Assembly: GCA_963724705.1 (NCBI GenBank)
Contig: CAVRVS010000007.1
Location: 1-64,000, forward strand
Origin: DASQPR01 sp963724705
GTDB lineage: Bacteria > Actinomycetota > Actinomycetes > Mycobacteriales > Micromonosporaceae
Direction of reading: 5' to 3'
DNA: 64,000 nucleotides
A program made the translations under genes and the position numbers. This document shows, in pieces, positions 25,809-33,009 of the stretch (positions within the stretch are counted from its first letter, which is position 1; the number at the start of each line of letters is the position of its first letter). The notes under the pieces are model-generated. The model worked only from the letters and a program-made list of their open reading frames with translations. It made no database searches and was not told the DNA's origin.

Positions 25809-26375
25809 CTAGTTGTCAGAATCAGTCGCGGAGCTGTCCGCACCGCTGTCGGTCGTTGCGCGCTTGTCCTGCAGGGCAGCCACCGTACGGGCGGCCTTGG
25901 AAAGCGGTGCCTGGAACACGGCCGCGGCCTTGCTCAGGTTGGCCTTCATCGCACCGGCGAGTTTCGCCAGCAGCACCTCACGGGACTCCAGATCGGCGAT
26001 CTTGGTGACTTCCGCCGCCGTGATCGCCTTGCCCTCGAATACGCCGCCCTTGATGACGAGCAGCGGGTTGGCCCGCGCGAAGTCGCGCAGGCTCTTGGCT
26101 GCCTCAACCGGGTCGCCGGAGACGAAGGCGAGCGCGGTAGGACCGGTGAACAAAGCGTCGAGACCGTCAATGCCCGCATCGGATGCCGCCCGCTTGGCCA
26201 AGGTGTTCTTGGTCACCGCGTACGACGTCGTCTTGCCGAGCGATCGACGCAGCTCGGTGAGCTGGGCGACGGTCAGCCCGCGATACTCGGTCAGCAGTGT
26301 CGCCGGCGAGTTACGGAAGCCCTCAGTCAGCTCGGCAACGGCTGCGCCCTTGTCGATCCGAATCTTGTCCGCCAT
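25809..26375 (-). CDS. rplJ: 50S ribosomal protein L10
   Basis: Base of the L7/L12 stalk; in many bacteria the L10-L12 complex represses its own operon by binding the leader. The 188-aa protein contains LLTEYRGLTVAQLTELRRSL and YAVTKNTLAKRAA. GGAGGG lies just upstream of the ATG. Ser/Asp-rich C-terminal tail. Confidence 0.97.
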   Translation of the reverse strand: MADKIRIDKGAAVAELTEGFRNSPATLLTEYRGLTVAQLTELRRSLGKTTSYAVTKNTLAKRAASDAGIDGLDALFTGPTALAFVSGDPVEAAKSLRDFARANPLLVIKGGVFEGKAITAAEVTKIADLESREVLLAKLAGAMKANLSKAAAVFQAPLSKAARTVAALQDKRATTDSGADSSATDSDN

Positions 26376-26437
26376 GTCCCTCCTCTCGTTGCTCGGATAG
26401 GCCAGTCACCGGCCATCGACATTCGAGAGATGAGAAA

Positions 26438-26463
26438 CGCCCCGGCGCAGGGCGCACGGGGCG
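26438..26463 (-). promoter_or_regulatory. candidate L10-leader hairpin
   Basis: Outer 7-bp stem (26438-26444 with 26457-26463) with a small inner stem, followed on the transcript by TTTCTC, 63 nt upstream of rplJ. Position fits the ribosomal L10 leader family, but I could not match its kink-turn consensus by eye. Confidence 0.4.
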
Positions 26464-26601
26464 GGACGCGGCCAAAATCTTTAGGCCGGACACTCGATCC
26501 GATTCCCTGCGCGGGCCGCCCGCAACGCTCGCGGAGCCTTCGACCGGCCGACTCGAAAGTCGGCGTGGTGACCAGCGGTCTGTGGGTGGAACTTCGCGGC
26601 A

Positions 26602-26631
26602 ACTGTACGTGAGCGCACCCCGGCACACCAA
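26602..26631 (-). promoter_or_regulatory. putative rplJL promoter
   Basis: -35 TTGGTG (26631-26626), 18-nt spacer, -10 TACAGT (26607-26602), between the ABC permease stop and rplJ, giving a leader of about 220 nt. Confidence 0.45.
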
Positions 26632-26668
26632 ATCGGATCCCGGACTCCCGGTGCGGCGAGTCTCCGGG

Positions 26669-27364
26669 TCAGGCTCGACTGCGGCGCAGAGCGACGTATC
26701 CAACGGTCGCTATTGCGGCCCACGCCAGCGACCAGGCCGTCAACCCCACCTCGGCTGGGCCGTTGACCAGACCGTGAGCGGCTCGCGACACGGCCATCAT
26801 CGGCGGTGCGAGCCAGGGCACCGGCGACTGTCGCAGTCCGACGACCACGATCAGCAGCCAGCCGCCGATGAGCGCGAACGCACCATAGCCGAACGTCCGG
26901 GTCACGACCCGGCTGGCCAGGGCACCGAGCGCTAACGCCGGCGGCACCGCCACCAGATGTGCCCACGTGCCGAGCAGGATCCCGGTCGCCAGCGGCGGAT
27001 CGGGCGAATGTGGCCGCGGCCCGGAGATGCCACCGAACGCCCACGGCAGGACGATCGCCAACATGATCAGGCCGACCGCGACGATCGTGGCGGCGACCAG
27101 CCCGGCAATGATCTCTCGACGCCGGCCGACCGTGACGACTGCTAGCCGCCGCGCCACGTCCGGCTCGGTGTCGAGCAGTAGCTTCGTGGTCCACGCAAGG
27201 ATGGGCAGCAGGACGTAGGCCGACAAGCCATAGCCTTCGCCCGCCGGTACGGCACCGCCGCCGTACAGGATGCCGACCGCCACGATGGCGAGCACGACGG
27301 GTCCGGCGATCCGGCCGCTGCGCACGAACGCGTACAGACGCAGCCGAACCAAGCTGGCGATCAC
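26669..27364 (-). CDS. ABC transporter membrane protein
   Basis: A 231-aa integral membrane protein from the GTG at 27364, with about six hydrophobic segments (for example AGPVVLAIVAVGILYGG, LVAATIVAVGLIMLAIVLPW, GAFALIGGWLLIVVVGL). It overlaps the ATPase gene by 4 nt (GTGA), so they form one transporter. No family-specific motif was recognised and the substrate is unknown; the small size resembles ABC-2-type or antibiotic-export permeases. It has been placed between the ribosomal-protein operons rplA-rplK and rplJ-rplL. Confidence 0.75.
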   Translation of the reverse strand: MIASLVRLRLYAFVRSGRIAGPVVLAIVAVGILYGGGAVPAGEGYGLSAYVLLPILAWTTKLLLDTEPDVARRLAVVTVGRRREIIAGLVAATIVAVGLIMLAIVLPWAFGGISGPRPHSPDPPLATGILLGTWAHLVAVPPALALGALASRVVTRTFGYGAFALIGGWLLIVVVGLRQSPVPWLAPPMMAVSRAAHGLVNGPAEVGLTAWSLAWAAIATVGYVALRRSRA

Positions 27365-28098
27365 GGCTCGGCTCCCGACCGTACCCGCACACGGTCGTGG
27401 CCAGCGGCGCGCAACAGGGCCACCGCGGCCGGCGCGGACGATGCCGAGACCGATACCTCGATCGTGCACATCTCGCCGGTCGCCGGCGGCTCGGTCGTGA
27501 GCCCCGCCGTGGTCAATCGCCATCGGGCCGCGCCGGGCAGCCACCCCGCTTCGCCTCGATGGTCGCTGACCAGCACGATGCCGCCCGCCGCGGCAACCTC
27601 GGCGACGAGCGTCGGGACCAGGTCGCGGGCGTCGGCATCGAGGCCCTCCCACGGTTCGTCCAACACGAGCAATTGCGGCGGTACGAGTAGAGCTTGCGCA
27701 AGCCCGACCTTCTGAGCCGTGCCTTTGGACAGGTCGGGCAGTCGAGTGGCTCGGAATCTACCGATGCCGAGCCGGTCGATCCAACCGGCGACCGCACGGG
27801 CGGCCGCCGGTCCGCGCAGCCCACGCATGCCGGCGACCGCATCGAGATAGGGCGCCACGGCGAACGGCTGGTCGGCCGGGAATCGCTCGGGCACCCAACC
27901 GATCACGGCCGGTCGGTCGATCACGCGGCCGGCGGTCGGACGAAGAACACCGACGATGAGCTGGAGCAATGTGGACTTGCCGACGCCGTTCGCGCCTTCT
28001 AACACGACCACGTCACCGCTGACGGCGGCCGCGTCGACGGCATCCACGACCCACGGGTCACCGCGGTGATATCGATAGGACACCGCATCCAAACGCAC
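27361..28098 (-). CDS. ABC transporter ATP-binding protein
   Basis: A 245-aa ATPase: Walker A GANGVGKST (35-43), signature LSKGTAQKV (123-131; Gly-poor variant of LSGGQ), Walker B LLVLDEP (143-149) and H-loop His180. After about residue 190 the C-terminal part is not typical of the ATPase fold. The GTG at 28098 was preferred because the next upstream GTG (28191) lies inside the rplA terminator; other starts between them are possible. Partner is the downstream permease; cargo unknown. Confidence 0.8.
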   Translation of the reverse strand: MRLDAVSYRYHRGDPWVVDAVDAAAVSGDVVVLEGANGVGKSTLLQLIVGVLRPTAGRVIDRPAVIGWVPERFPADQPFAVAPYLDAVAGMRGLRGPAAARAVAGWIDRLGIGRFRATRLPDLSKGTAQKVGLAQALLVPPQLLVLDEPWEGLDADARDLVPTLVAEVAAAGGIVLVSDHRGEAGWLPGAARWRLTTAGLTTEPPATGEMCTIEVSVSASSAPAAVALLRAAGHDRVRVRSGAEP

Positions 28099-28188
28099 CG
28101 GGCCAGCTTCGCATCCGCCGCACGCGTCGGGTAGTCCGGGCACGACGCGTTCCGTTCGCGCTGCGCGTACCCACGGCCGAAGGCACAA

Positions 28189-28218
28189 CACGGCGCCTGC
28201 GTTTTCGCAGGCGCCGTG
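28189..28218 (-). terminator. rplA terminator
   Basis: Perfect 13-bp arms (28189-28201 and 28206-28218) with a TTTT loop, 22 nt after the rplA stop. Confidence 0.8.
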
Positions 28219-28240
28219 CGGTGGTTAATGGAGCCGAGCG

Positions 28241-28951
28241 TTACTCGGCCACCTCGACCAGATTGCGGGTGACGTTCGGGTCGACCGGAATGCCCGGGCC
28301 CATCGTCGTGGACAGGTTGACCTTGCGCAGGAACTTGCCCTTCGACGCGGACGGCTTCGCCCGCAGGATTTCGTCGAGGGCGGCGGCGTAGTTTTCGATC
28401 AGCTGGGTCTCGCTGAACGACGCCTTGCCGATGATCAGGTGCAGGTTCGAGTGCTTGTCCACCCGGAAGGTGATCTTGCCGCCCTTGATCTCATTCACTG
28501 CCTTGGTCACGTCCATGGTGACCGTGCCCGTCTTCGGGTTCGGCATCAGGCCGCGCGGGCCCAGGATCCGCGCGATCCGACCGATCTTGGCCATCTGATC
28601 CGGCGTGGCGATCGCCGCGTCGAAGTCCAGCCAACCCTCTTGGATGCGGGCGACGAGGTCGTCCGAGCCGACCACGTCCGCGCCGGCCGCCTCAGCCTCG
28701 GCGGCTTTGTCACCGGCCGCGAAAACGATCACGCGCGCGGTCTTGCCGGTGCCGTGGGGCAGATTCACCGTGCCGCGGACCATCTGATCCGCCTTGCGCG
28801 GGTCGACGCCAAGTCGCATCGCGACCTCAACCGTGCCGTCGAACTTCGACGGGCTGGTCTCCTTGGCGAGCTTGACCGCCTCGGCAGGGGCGTAGAGCTT
28901 CGTCTTGTCGATGAGTTCGGCTGCCTTGCGGTAGCCCTTGCCATGCTGCAT
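28241..28951 (-). CDS. rplA: 50S ribosomal protein L1
   Basis: L1 forms the mobile stalk at the E site and in E. coli represses rplK-rplA. The 236-aa protein has GTVNLPHGTGKTARVIVFA and the GPRGLMPNPKTGTVT signature. Length is normal. It follows rplK after 86 nt. Confidence 0.98.
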   Translation of the reverse strand: MQHGKGYRKAAELIDKTKLYAPAEAVKLAKETSPSKFDGTVEVAMRLGVDPRKADQMVRGTVNLPHGTGKTARVIVFAAGDKAAEAEAAGADVVGSDDLVARIQEGWLDFDAAIATPDQMAKIGRIARILGPRGLMPNPKTGTVTMDVTKAVNEIKGGKITFRVDKHSNLHLIIGKASFSETQLIENYAAALDEILRAKPSASKGKFLRKVNLSTTMGPGIPVDPNVTRNLVEVAE

Positions 28952-29037
28952 GTCTTGATTCTCCTGTGGTAGTTGGCGGGCGATCAGATCGCCCTCCCAC
29001 GAATGCGGGTTGTCAGTCCTCGACGAGCGCGGGTTCG

Positions 29038-29469
29038 TCAGTCCCGGACCGTGATGCCCATGGAGCGGGCGGTCCCGGCGATGATGCGCTCGGCCATCTC
29101 GAGGTCGTTCGCGTTGAGGTCGGTCATCTTCTTCTCGGCGATCTCGCGCAGCTGCGCGCGGGTGACCTGACCGACCTTGGTCGTGTGCGGTGTGCCGGAG
29201 CCCTTAGCCACGCCGGAGGCCTTGATCAGCAGCTGCGCCGCCGGCGGCGTCTTGAGCACGAACGTGAACGAGCGGTCCTCGTACACGCTGATCTGCGCCG
29301 GAACGATGTCGCCGCGCTGCTGCTCGGTCGCCGCGTTGTACTGCTTGCAGAACTCCATGATGTTCACGCCGTGCTGGCCGAGCGCCGGACCGACCGGCGG
29401 AGCCGGGGTCGCCGAGCCGGCCTTCAACTGCAGGGTGAAGGTCTTGACGAGTTTCTTCTTCGGAGGCAT
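29038..29469 (-). CDS. rplK: 50S ribosomal protein L11
   Basis: L11 organises the GTPase-associated centre and is the thiostrepton target. The 143-aa protein starts MPPKKKLVKTFTLQLKAGSA, contains PVGPALGQHGVNIMEFCKQY and ends AERIIAGTARSMGITVRD. A 198-nt leader with repeats and a hairpin precedes it. Confidence 0.98.
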   Translation of the reverse strand: MPPKKKLVKTFTLQLKAGSATPAPPVGPALGQHGVNIMEFCKQYNAATEQQRGDIVPAQISVYEDRSFTFVLKTPPAAQLLIKASGVAKGSGTPHTTKVGQVTRAQLREIAEKKMTDLNANDLEMAERIIAGTARSMGITVRD

Positions 29470-29494
29470 GTCTCTTCCTGGGCTGGAATCGGGT

Positions 29495-29542
29495 TCGTGC
29501 TGGCTGTTCGGTCGTGCTGGCTGTTCGGTCGTGCTGCTTCGG
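29495..29542 (-). repeat. 17-bp tandem repeat in rplK leader
   Basis: Unit TCGTGCTGGCTGTTCGG at 29495-29511 and 29512-29528, plus a truncated third copy. It lies between nusG and rplK and is not coding. It may be a slippage product or part of the leader RNA. Confidence 0.65.
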
Positions 29543-29550
29543 TCTGCGCG

Positions 29551-29573
29551 CCGTTTCGGTCAAACCGAACCGG
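29551..29573 (-). promoter_or_regulatory. hairpin in rplK-rplA leader
   Basis: Ten-base arms 29551-29560 and 29564-29573 pair with one mismatch around a 3-nt loop. The position, in the leader of rplK-rplA, is where L1 binds mRNA in other bacteria; a specific L1 site is not demonstrated. Confidence 0.4.
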
Positions 29574-29667
29574 CTCGCCGTACGCCCTGGTACCACCATG
29601 GCGCGCTCGATCGAGCCGGACATTCAAGAATATCGCAGGCCGACGGCCGGCGATCCGGCAAGGCTTC

Positions 29668-30393
29668 CTAGATCTTCGAGACCTGGTTGAAGTTCAGCTC
29701 GACCGGCGTCTCGCGACCGAAGATCGACACCAGCACCTTGAGCTTCTGCTGATCCGCGTTGATCTCACTGATCGTGGCCGGAAGCGATGCGAACGCTCCG
29801 TCGGTGACGGTCACCGAGTCGCCGACCTCGAAGTCGAGGACCTTGATCTCGGGCTTCGCCTTCTTGTCGTCGACGGTGGCCGCGGGCGCGAGCCACTTGA
29901 GCACCTCGTTGAGCGACAGCGGCGCCGGACGGTCGGCCCGATCGGTCGCGCCGACGAAGCCGGTCACGCCCGGGGTGTTGCGTACGCAGGAGTAGGACTC
30001 CGGCGTCAGCTCCATCCGGACCAGGATGTAGCCCGGGAAAACCTTGTTCTGGACCTGCTGGCGCTTGCCGTTGCGGACCTCGAGCTCTTCCCGGGTCGGC
30101 ACCTCGACCTGGTAGATGAAATCCTCCATGTCGAGGCTCGTGATCCGGGTCTCGAGGTTGGTCTTGACCTTGTTCTCGTACCCCGCGTATGAGTGCACGA
30201 CGAACCAGTCGCCGGGCGCGAACCGCAGCGCGGCGCGGAGTTCGGCGACCGGATCGGATTCCTCGCTGTCGCCGTCCAACGTCGCGACGGCCGTCGTCAC
30301 CTCGGTTGCGGCACCGGCGCCCTGCGTGTCCTCCGCGGCGGACGGCGCATCCGCACCGGTCACGTCGTCGGAGATTTCGTCGTACTCGGGCAC
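29668..30393 (-). CDS. nusG: transcription termination/antitermination factor NusG
   Basis: NusG binds RNA polymerase and couples it to S10 or Rho. The 241-aa protein has an acidic N-terminal extension of about 55 residues (actinobacterial trait), the NGN domain (DWFVVHSYAGYENKVKTNLE, VFPGYILVRMEL) and a C-terminal KOW domain (FEVGDSVTVTDGAFASLPAT). Start is the GTG at 30393. It lies 34 nt after secE. Confidence 0.97.
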   Translation of the reverse strand: MPEYDEISDDVTGADAPSAAEDTQGAGAATEVTTAVATLDGDSEESDPVAELRAALRFAPGDWFVVHSYAGYENKVKTNLETRITSLDMEDFIYQVEVPTREELEVRNGKRQQVQNKVFPGYILVRMELTPESYSCVRNTPGVTGFVGATDRADRPAPLSLNEVLKWLAPAATVDDKKAKPEIKVLDFEVGDSVTVTDGAFASLPATISEINADQQKLKVLVSIFGRETPVELNFNQVSKI

Positions 30394-30427
30394 TGTATTG
30401 CCTTCCCTGCTCTGGTCGCTCGGCCGA

Positions 30428-30901
30428 TCAGCCGGCGAACACGTGACTAACCACCCACGCGAACCCGTAGTCGAGCAAGCCCACGATCGACATCATGACC
30501 ACCACGAAGACGATGACGACACTCGTGTACGTGAGCAGCTCCTTGCGGGACGGCCAGTTGACCTTCCGCAGCTCGGCTACGACCTCGCGAATGAAGCGCG
30601 CGATCCGACCGCCGAGACCAGGGTCCTCATCCCCGATCTTAACCGCTCTGTCGGCCTTGACCGGTTTACGGGGGGCTGCGCCGTTTACGGCCTTGGCATC
30701 TCGCCGGGCGACCGCGCCGCGTCGACGGGTAGTCGCCGCTTCCGAGCCGTCCAGATCATCGTCGAACTCGTCGTCGGCGTCGGCGTCGAAGTCGTCCGGC
30801 TCGTCGTCGGCGACAGCGTCGGCGAGCACCTCGTCATCGGAGTGCTCGTCCACGGCGCGCTTGCCGCGTCGGTTGCTCTCGGCCACTTCGCCCTCTTCCA
30901 T
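30428..30901 (-). CDS. secE: preprotein translocase subunit SecE
   Basis: SecE clamps SecY in the translocon. The conserved part is at the C-terminus: RFIREVVAELRKVNWPSRKE followed by a single membrane helix (TYTSVVIVFVVVMMSIVGLL). The N-terminal 100 residues are acidic low complexity (DDFDADADDEFDDDLD), longer than usual. The start is uncertain: the ATG at 30901 has no clear ribosome site, whereas the GTG at 30886 (VAESNRRGKR) has GGAAGAGGG just upstream and may be the true one. Confidence 0.93.
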   Translation of the reverse strand: MEEGEVAESNRRGKRAVDEHSDDEVLADAVADDEPDDFDADADDEFDDDLDGSEAATTRRRGAVARRDAKAVNGAAPRKPVKADRAVKIGDEDPGLGGRIARFIREVVAELRKVNWPSRKELLTYTSVVIVFVVVMMSIVGLLDYGFAWVVSHVFAG

Positions 30902-31093
30902 TTGCGGGGTGGTGTGTTACTGCGCGGGTGGTCTGTCGGGCATCGCGGCGCTGACCCCTGACAGGGCGACACCACTCACGATGTGGCCAGGGCGACGCGA
31001 CTGCCCGACACGCCGCTCATGCGACGCGTCCGGCCACCGACGCCTGCCGGGCCAACGGGAACGCGATCGGCTACCCGATCGGCACCGCCGACG

Positions 31094-31166
<73 letters not shown>

Positions 31167-31333
31167 GTGGGGAAGGTCTCCCCTTCGCCCGCACGCTACC
31201 GCCGGTGACAGCGGGCACGCCAGACCAAGGGGTCGCCAAGGACCCACGGGCGACCAGTGTACGGGTACCCCCGGCGATTTCCCAACCGCGACCTTGACCT
31301 GGATCGCCGTCGGTCCGGCGCTTCGTATGCCGC

Positions 31334-31765
31334 CTATCCCGGGGTGTTCACCGACACGATCGCAGCGGCGCGGACCCATGCCTTGGCCTGGGCCAGCACC
31401 TTCTCGCCGGCGCAGACCGCCGTGATGTCGATCTGGGCAATCCCGTCCTCGCCTACTTGCTTCACCACACCGCTCACGGTCAACTCCGCGCCCAAGTCGT
31501 CATCGGGTACGACGACCGGCCGGGCGAATCGGACCGAGTAGTCGGTGATCGCGCCCGGGTCGCCGCCCACCCAGGCGGTGACGGCCCGGCCGGCGAGTGC
31601 CATGGTCAGCATGCCGTGGGCGATCACTCCGGGCAGTCCGACTCCGGTCGCGACCCGGTCACTCCAGTGGATCGGATTGAAGTCGCCGGAGGCCCCCGCA
31701 TAGCGGACCAGGTCGGCTCGGGTGATGGCGTACGTCTGGGGTGGCAGTTCGGTCATCTCGGTCAC
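31334..31765 (-). CDS. hadB: (R)-3-hydroxyacyl dehydratase, HadB-like MaoC protein
   Basis: A 143-aa hot-dog fold protein with the hydratase-2 motif: Asp28 and His33 in YAGASGDFNPIH, plus LPGVIAHGML. In M. tuberculosis HadB is the catalytic partner of HadA in the FAS-II dehydratase. The GTG at 31765 overlaps the hadA stop by 4 nt. No hadC follows; tRNA-Trp comes next. In an organism without mycolates the substrate is unclear. Confidence 0.88.
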   Translation of the reverse strand: MTEMTELPPQTYAITRADLVRYAGASGDFNPIHWSDRVATGVGLPGVIAHGMLTMALAGRAVTAWVGGDPGAITDYSVRFARPVVVPDDDLGAELTVSGVVKQVGEDGIAQIDITAVCAGEKVLAQAKAWVRAAAIVSVNTPG

Positions 31766-32205
31766 TCCCCGCGCACGACGAGTTTCGCGGTCGCGGTGAC
31801 GACCAGGTCGCCGGTCGCGTCAGTGATCTCCGTGCGGGTCGTGAGAAACCCGTGTCCGCCGCGTTCGGTGATCTCCGCGACCGTACAGACGCAGGTCAGT
31901 ACGTCGCCAGCACGTACGGGTCGGACGTAGGTGAAGCGTTGGTCTCCGTGGACGACGCGCGAGAAGTCGAGTCCAAGTCCGGGATCGTCGATCAACTGCT
32001 GCATCGTCCCCGCGGTCACGACGATAGGAAACGTCGCCGGGGCTACCACGTCCGGATGACCGAGCGCCGCTGCCGCCGACGGATCTACGTGGACGGGATC
32101 CTCGGCACCGATCGCCTGGGCGAACTCGCGGATTTTTTCCCGCCCGACGGCGTACGGCACGGTCGGTGGGAAGCTTCGGCCGACGTACCCGGGATCGAGT
32201 GGCAT
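31762..32205 (-). CDS. hadA: HadA-like dehydratase partner subunit
   Basis: A 147-aa MaoC-like hot-dog protein (FAS1 dehydratase-type N-terminal domain) with FAQAIGAEDPVHVDP and the region VVHGDQRFTYVRPVRAGD typical of HadA, the substrate-binding partner of HadB. It overlaps hadB by 4 nt. A -10 box 7 nt or less upstream suggests leaderless translation. Confidence 0.88.
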   Translation of the reverse strand: MPLDPGYVGRSFPPTVPYAVGREKIREFAQAIGAEDPVHVDPSAAAALGHPDVVAPATFPIVVTAGTMQQLIDDPGLGLDFSRVVHGDQRFTYVRPVRAGDVLTCVCTVAEITERGGHGFLTTRTEITDATGDLVVTATAKLVVRGE

Positions 32206-32211
32206 GGGCTG

Positions 32212-32217
32212 AACCTA
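32212..32217 (-). promoter_or_regulatory. -10 box of hadAB, leaderless
   Basis: TAGGTT ends 6 nt before the hadA ATG, the spacing expected if transcription starts at the ATG itself. No Shine-Dalgarno sequence precedes the gene. No convincing -35. Confidence 0.5.
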
Positions 32218-32265
32218 CCAATGCCCGCCGCTACCGATGCCCGACAGACACGTACCGACGCTGAA

Positions 32266-32299
32266 ACGGCTTGGCCACCCGGGTGGGCGGCCAAGCCGT
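32266..32299 (-). terminator. rpmG terminator
   Basis: Perfect 11-bp arms (32266-32276 and 32289-32299), 12-nt loop, followed on the minus strand by TTTCAG; 54 nt after the rpmG stop. Confidence 0.8.
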
Positions 32300-32352
32300 G
32301 ACGTAGCAGGAGCCGGCGCGGGCGCACTCGCGCGCGCTCGGAGCCGAGAGCG

Positions 32353-32520
32353 TTACCTGGTCTCGCGGTGCTCCGTGTGCTTGCGGCAACTCGGGCAGAA
32401 CTTGGCCAACGTGATCCGGTCCGGATCGTTACGCCGGTTCTTGCGCGTGATGTAGTTGCGCTCCTTGCACTCCTGACACGCCAATGTGATCTTCGGACGT
32501 ACGTCGGTCGCCTTAGCCAC
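32353..32520 (-). CDS. rpmG: 50S ribosomal protein L33, zinc-binding type
   Basis: A 55-aa protein reading AKATDVRPKITLACQECKER then NYITRKNRRNDPDRITLAKF and CPSCRKHTEHRETR. Zinc ligands C15-x2-C18 and C42-x2-C45 mark the C+ form of L33. The GTG at 32520 has GAGGAAGG 7 nt upstream. It lies between tRNA-Met and hadA, as in many actinomycetes. Confidence 0.97.
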   Translation of the reverse strand: MAKATDVRPKITLACQECKERNYITRKNRRNDPDRITLAKFCPSCRKHTEHRETR

Positions 32521-32654
32521 GGCCGTGCCTTCCTCGCAAGTAAGTGGTGCAGTTAAATTCGAACTTCACGATGTGCCAAGCTCAGGAACCACCCAGCATA
32601 GGGAGGTATTCCCGGAGCCTGGAAAAGCGAGCGCCGCCTGGCGCCCGTCCCCAG

Positions 32655-32727
32655 TAGCGGTGGCCGGACTTGAACCGGCGACACAGCGATTATGAGCCGC
32701 TTGCTCTGCCATCTGAGCTACACCGCC
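32655..32727 (-). tRNA. metT: tRNA-Met (CAT anticodon, elongator type)
   Basis: 73 nt; anticodon loop CTCATAA in stem AGCGG/TCGCT-type pairing, T-loop GTTCAAGTC. The acceptor ends G1-T72, unlike the mismatched C1 of initiators, so elongator. CCA not encoded. Confidence 0.93.
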
Positions 32728-32758
32728 GCGACCTGCTGCCGGCGGACCGGCAAACACG

Positions 32759-32831
32759 AGCCCCCTTACGGAATCGAACCGTAGACCTTCTCCTTACCAT
32801 GGAGACGCTCTGCCGACTGAGCTAAGGGGGC
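32759..32831 (-). tRNA. thrT: tRNA-Thr (GGT anticodon)
   Basis: 73 nt; acceptor GCCCCCT/AGGGGGC, anticodon loop ATGGTAA, T-loop GTTCGATTC, discriminator T. CCA not encoded. Lies 31 nt upstream of tRNA-Met in one unit. Confidence 0.95.
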
Positions 32832-32896
32832 GTACCGCCAGCGAATCTGCATGCTGGCGTGCGCTACTGGTCGTGCGCCGCTAAGCGCACCGGTAA

Positions 32897-32925
32897 AGAG
32901 TACACGTCGCTACTGGGCCGGTCTA
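32897..32925 (-). promoter_or_regulatory. promoter of the tRNA-Thr/Met-rpmG unit
   Basis: -35 TAGACC (32925-32920), 17-nt spacer, -10 TACTCT (32902-32897), about 60 nt upstream of the tRNA-Thr 5' end. Confidence 0.55.
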
Positions 32926-33009
32926 ACCGGGTTCGAGGCTCATTGGCCGACCGGATTTGGCCCGTCGAGACCGTATCGGCGGTCCCATTCTCGGTCGAGT
33001 TTGGCCTGG

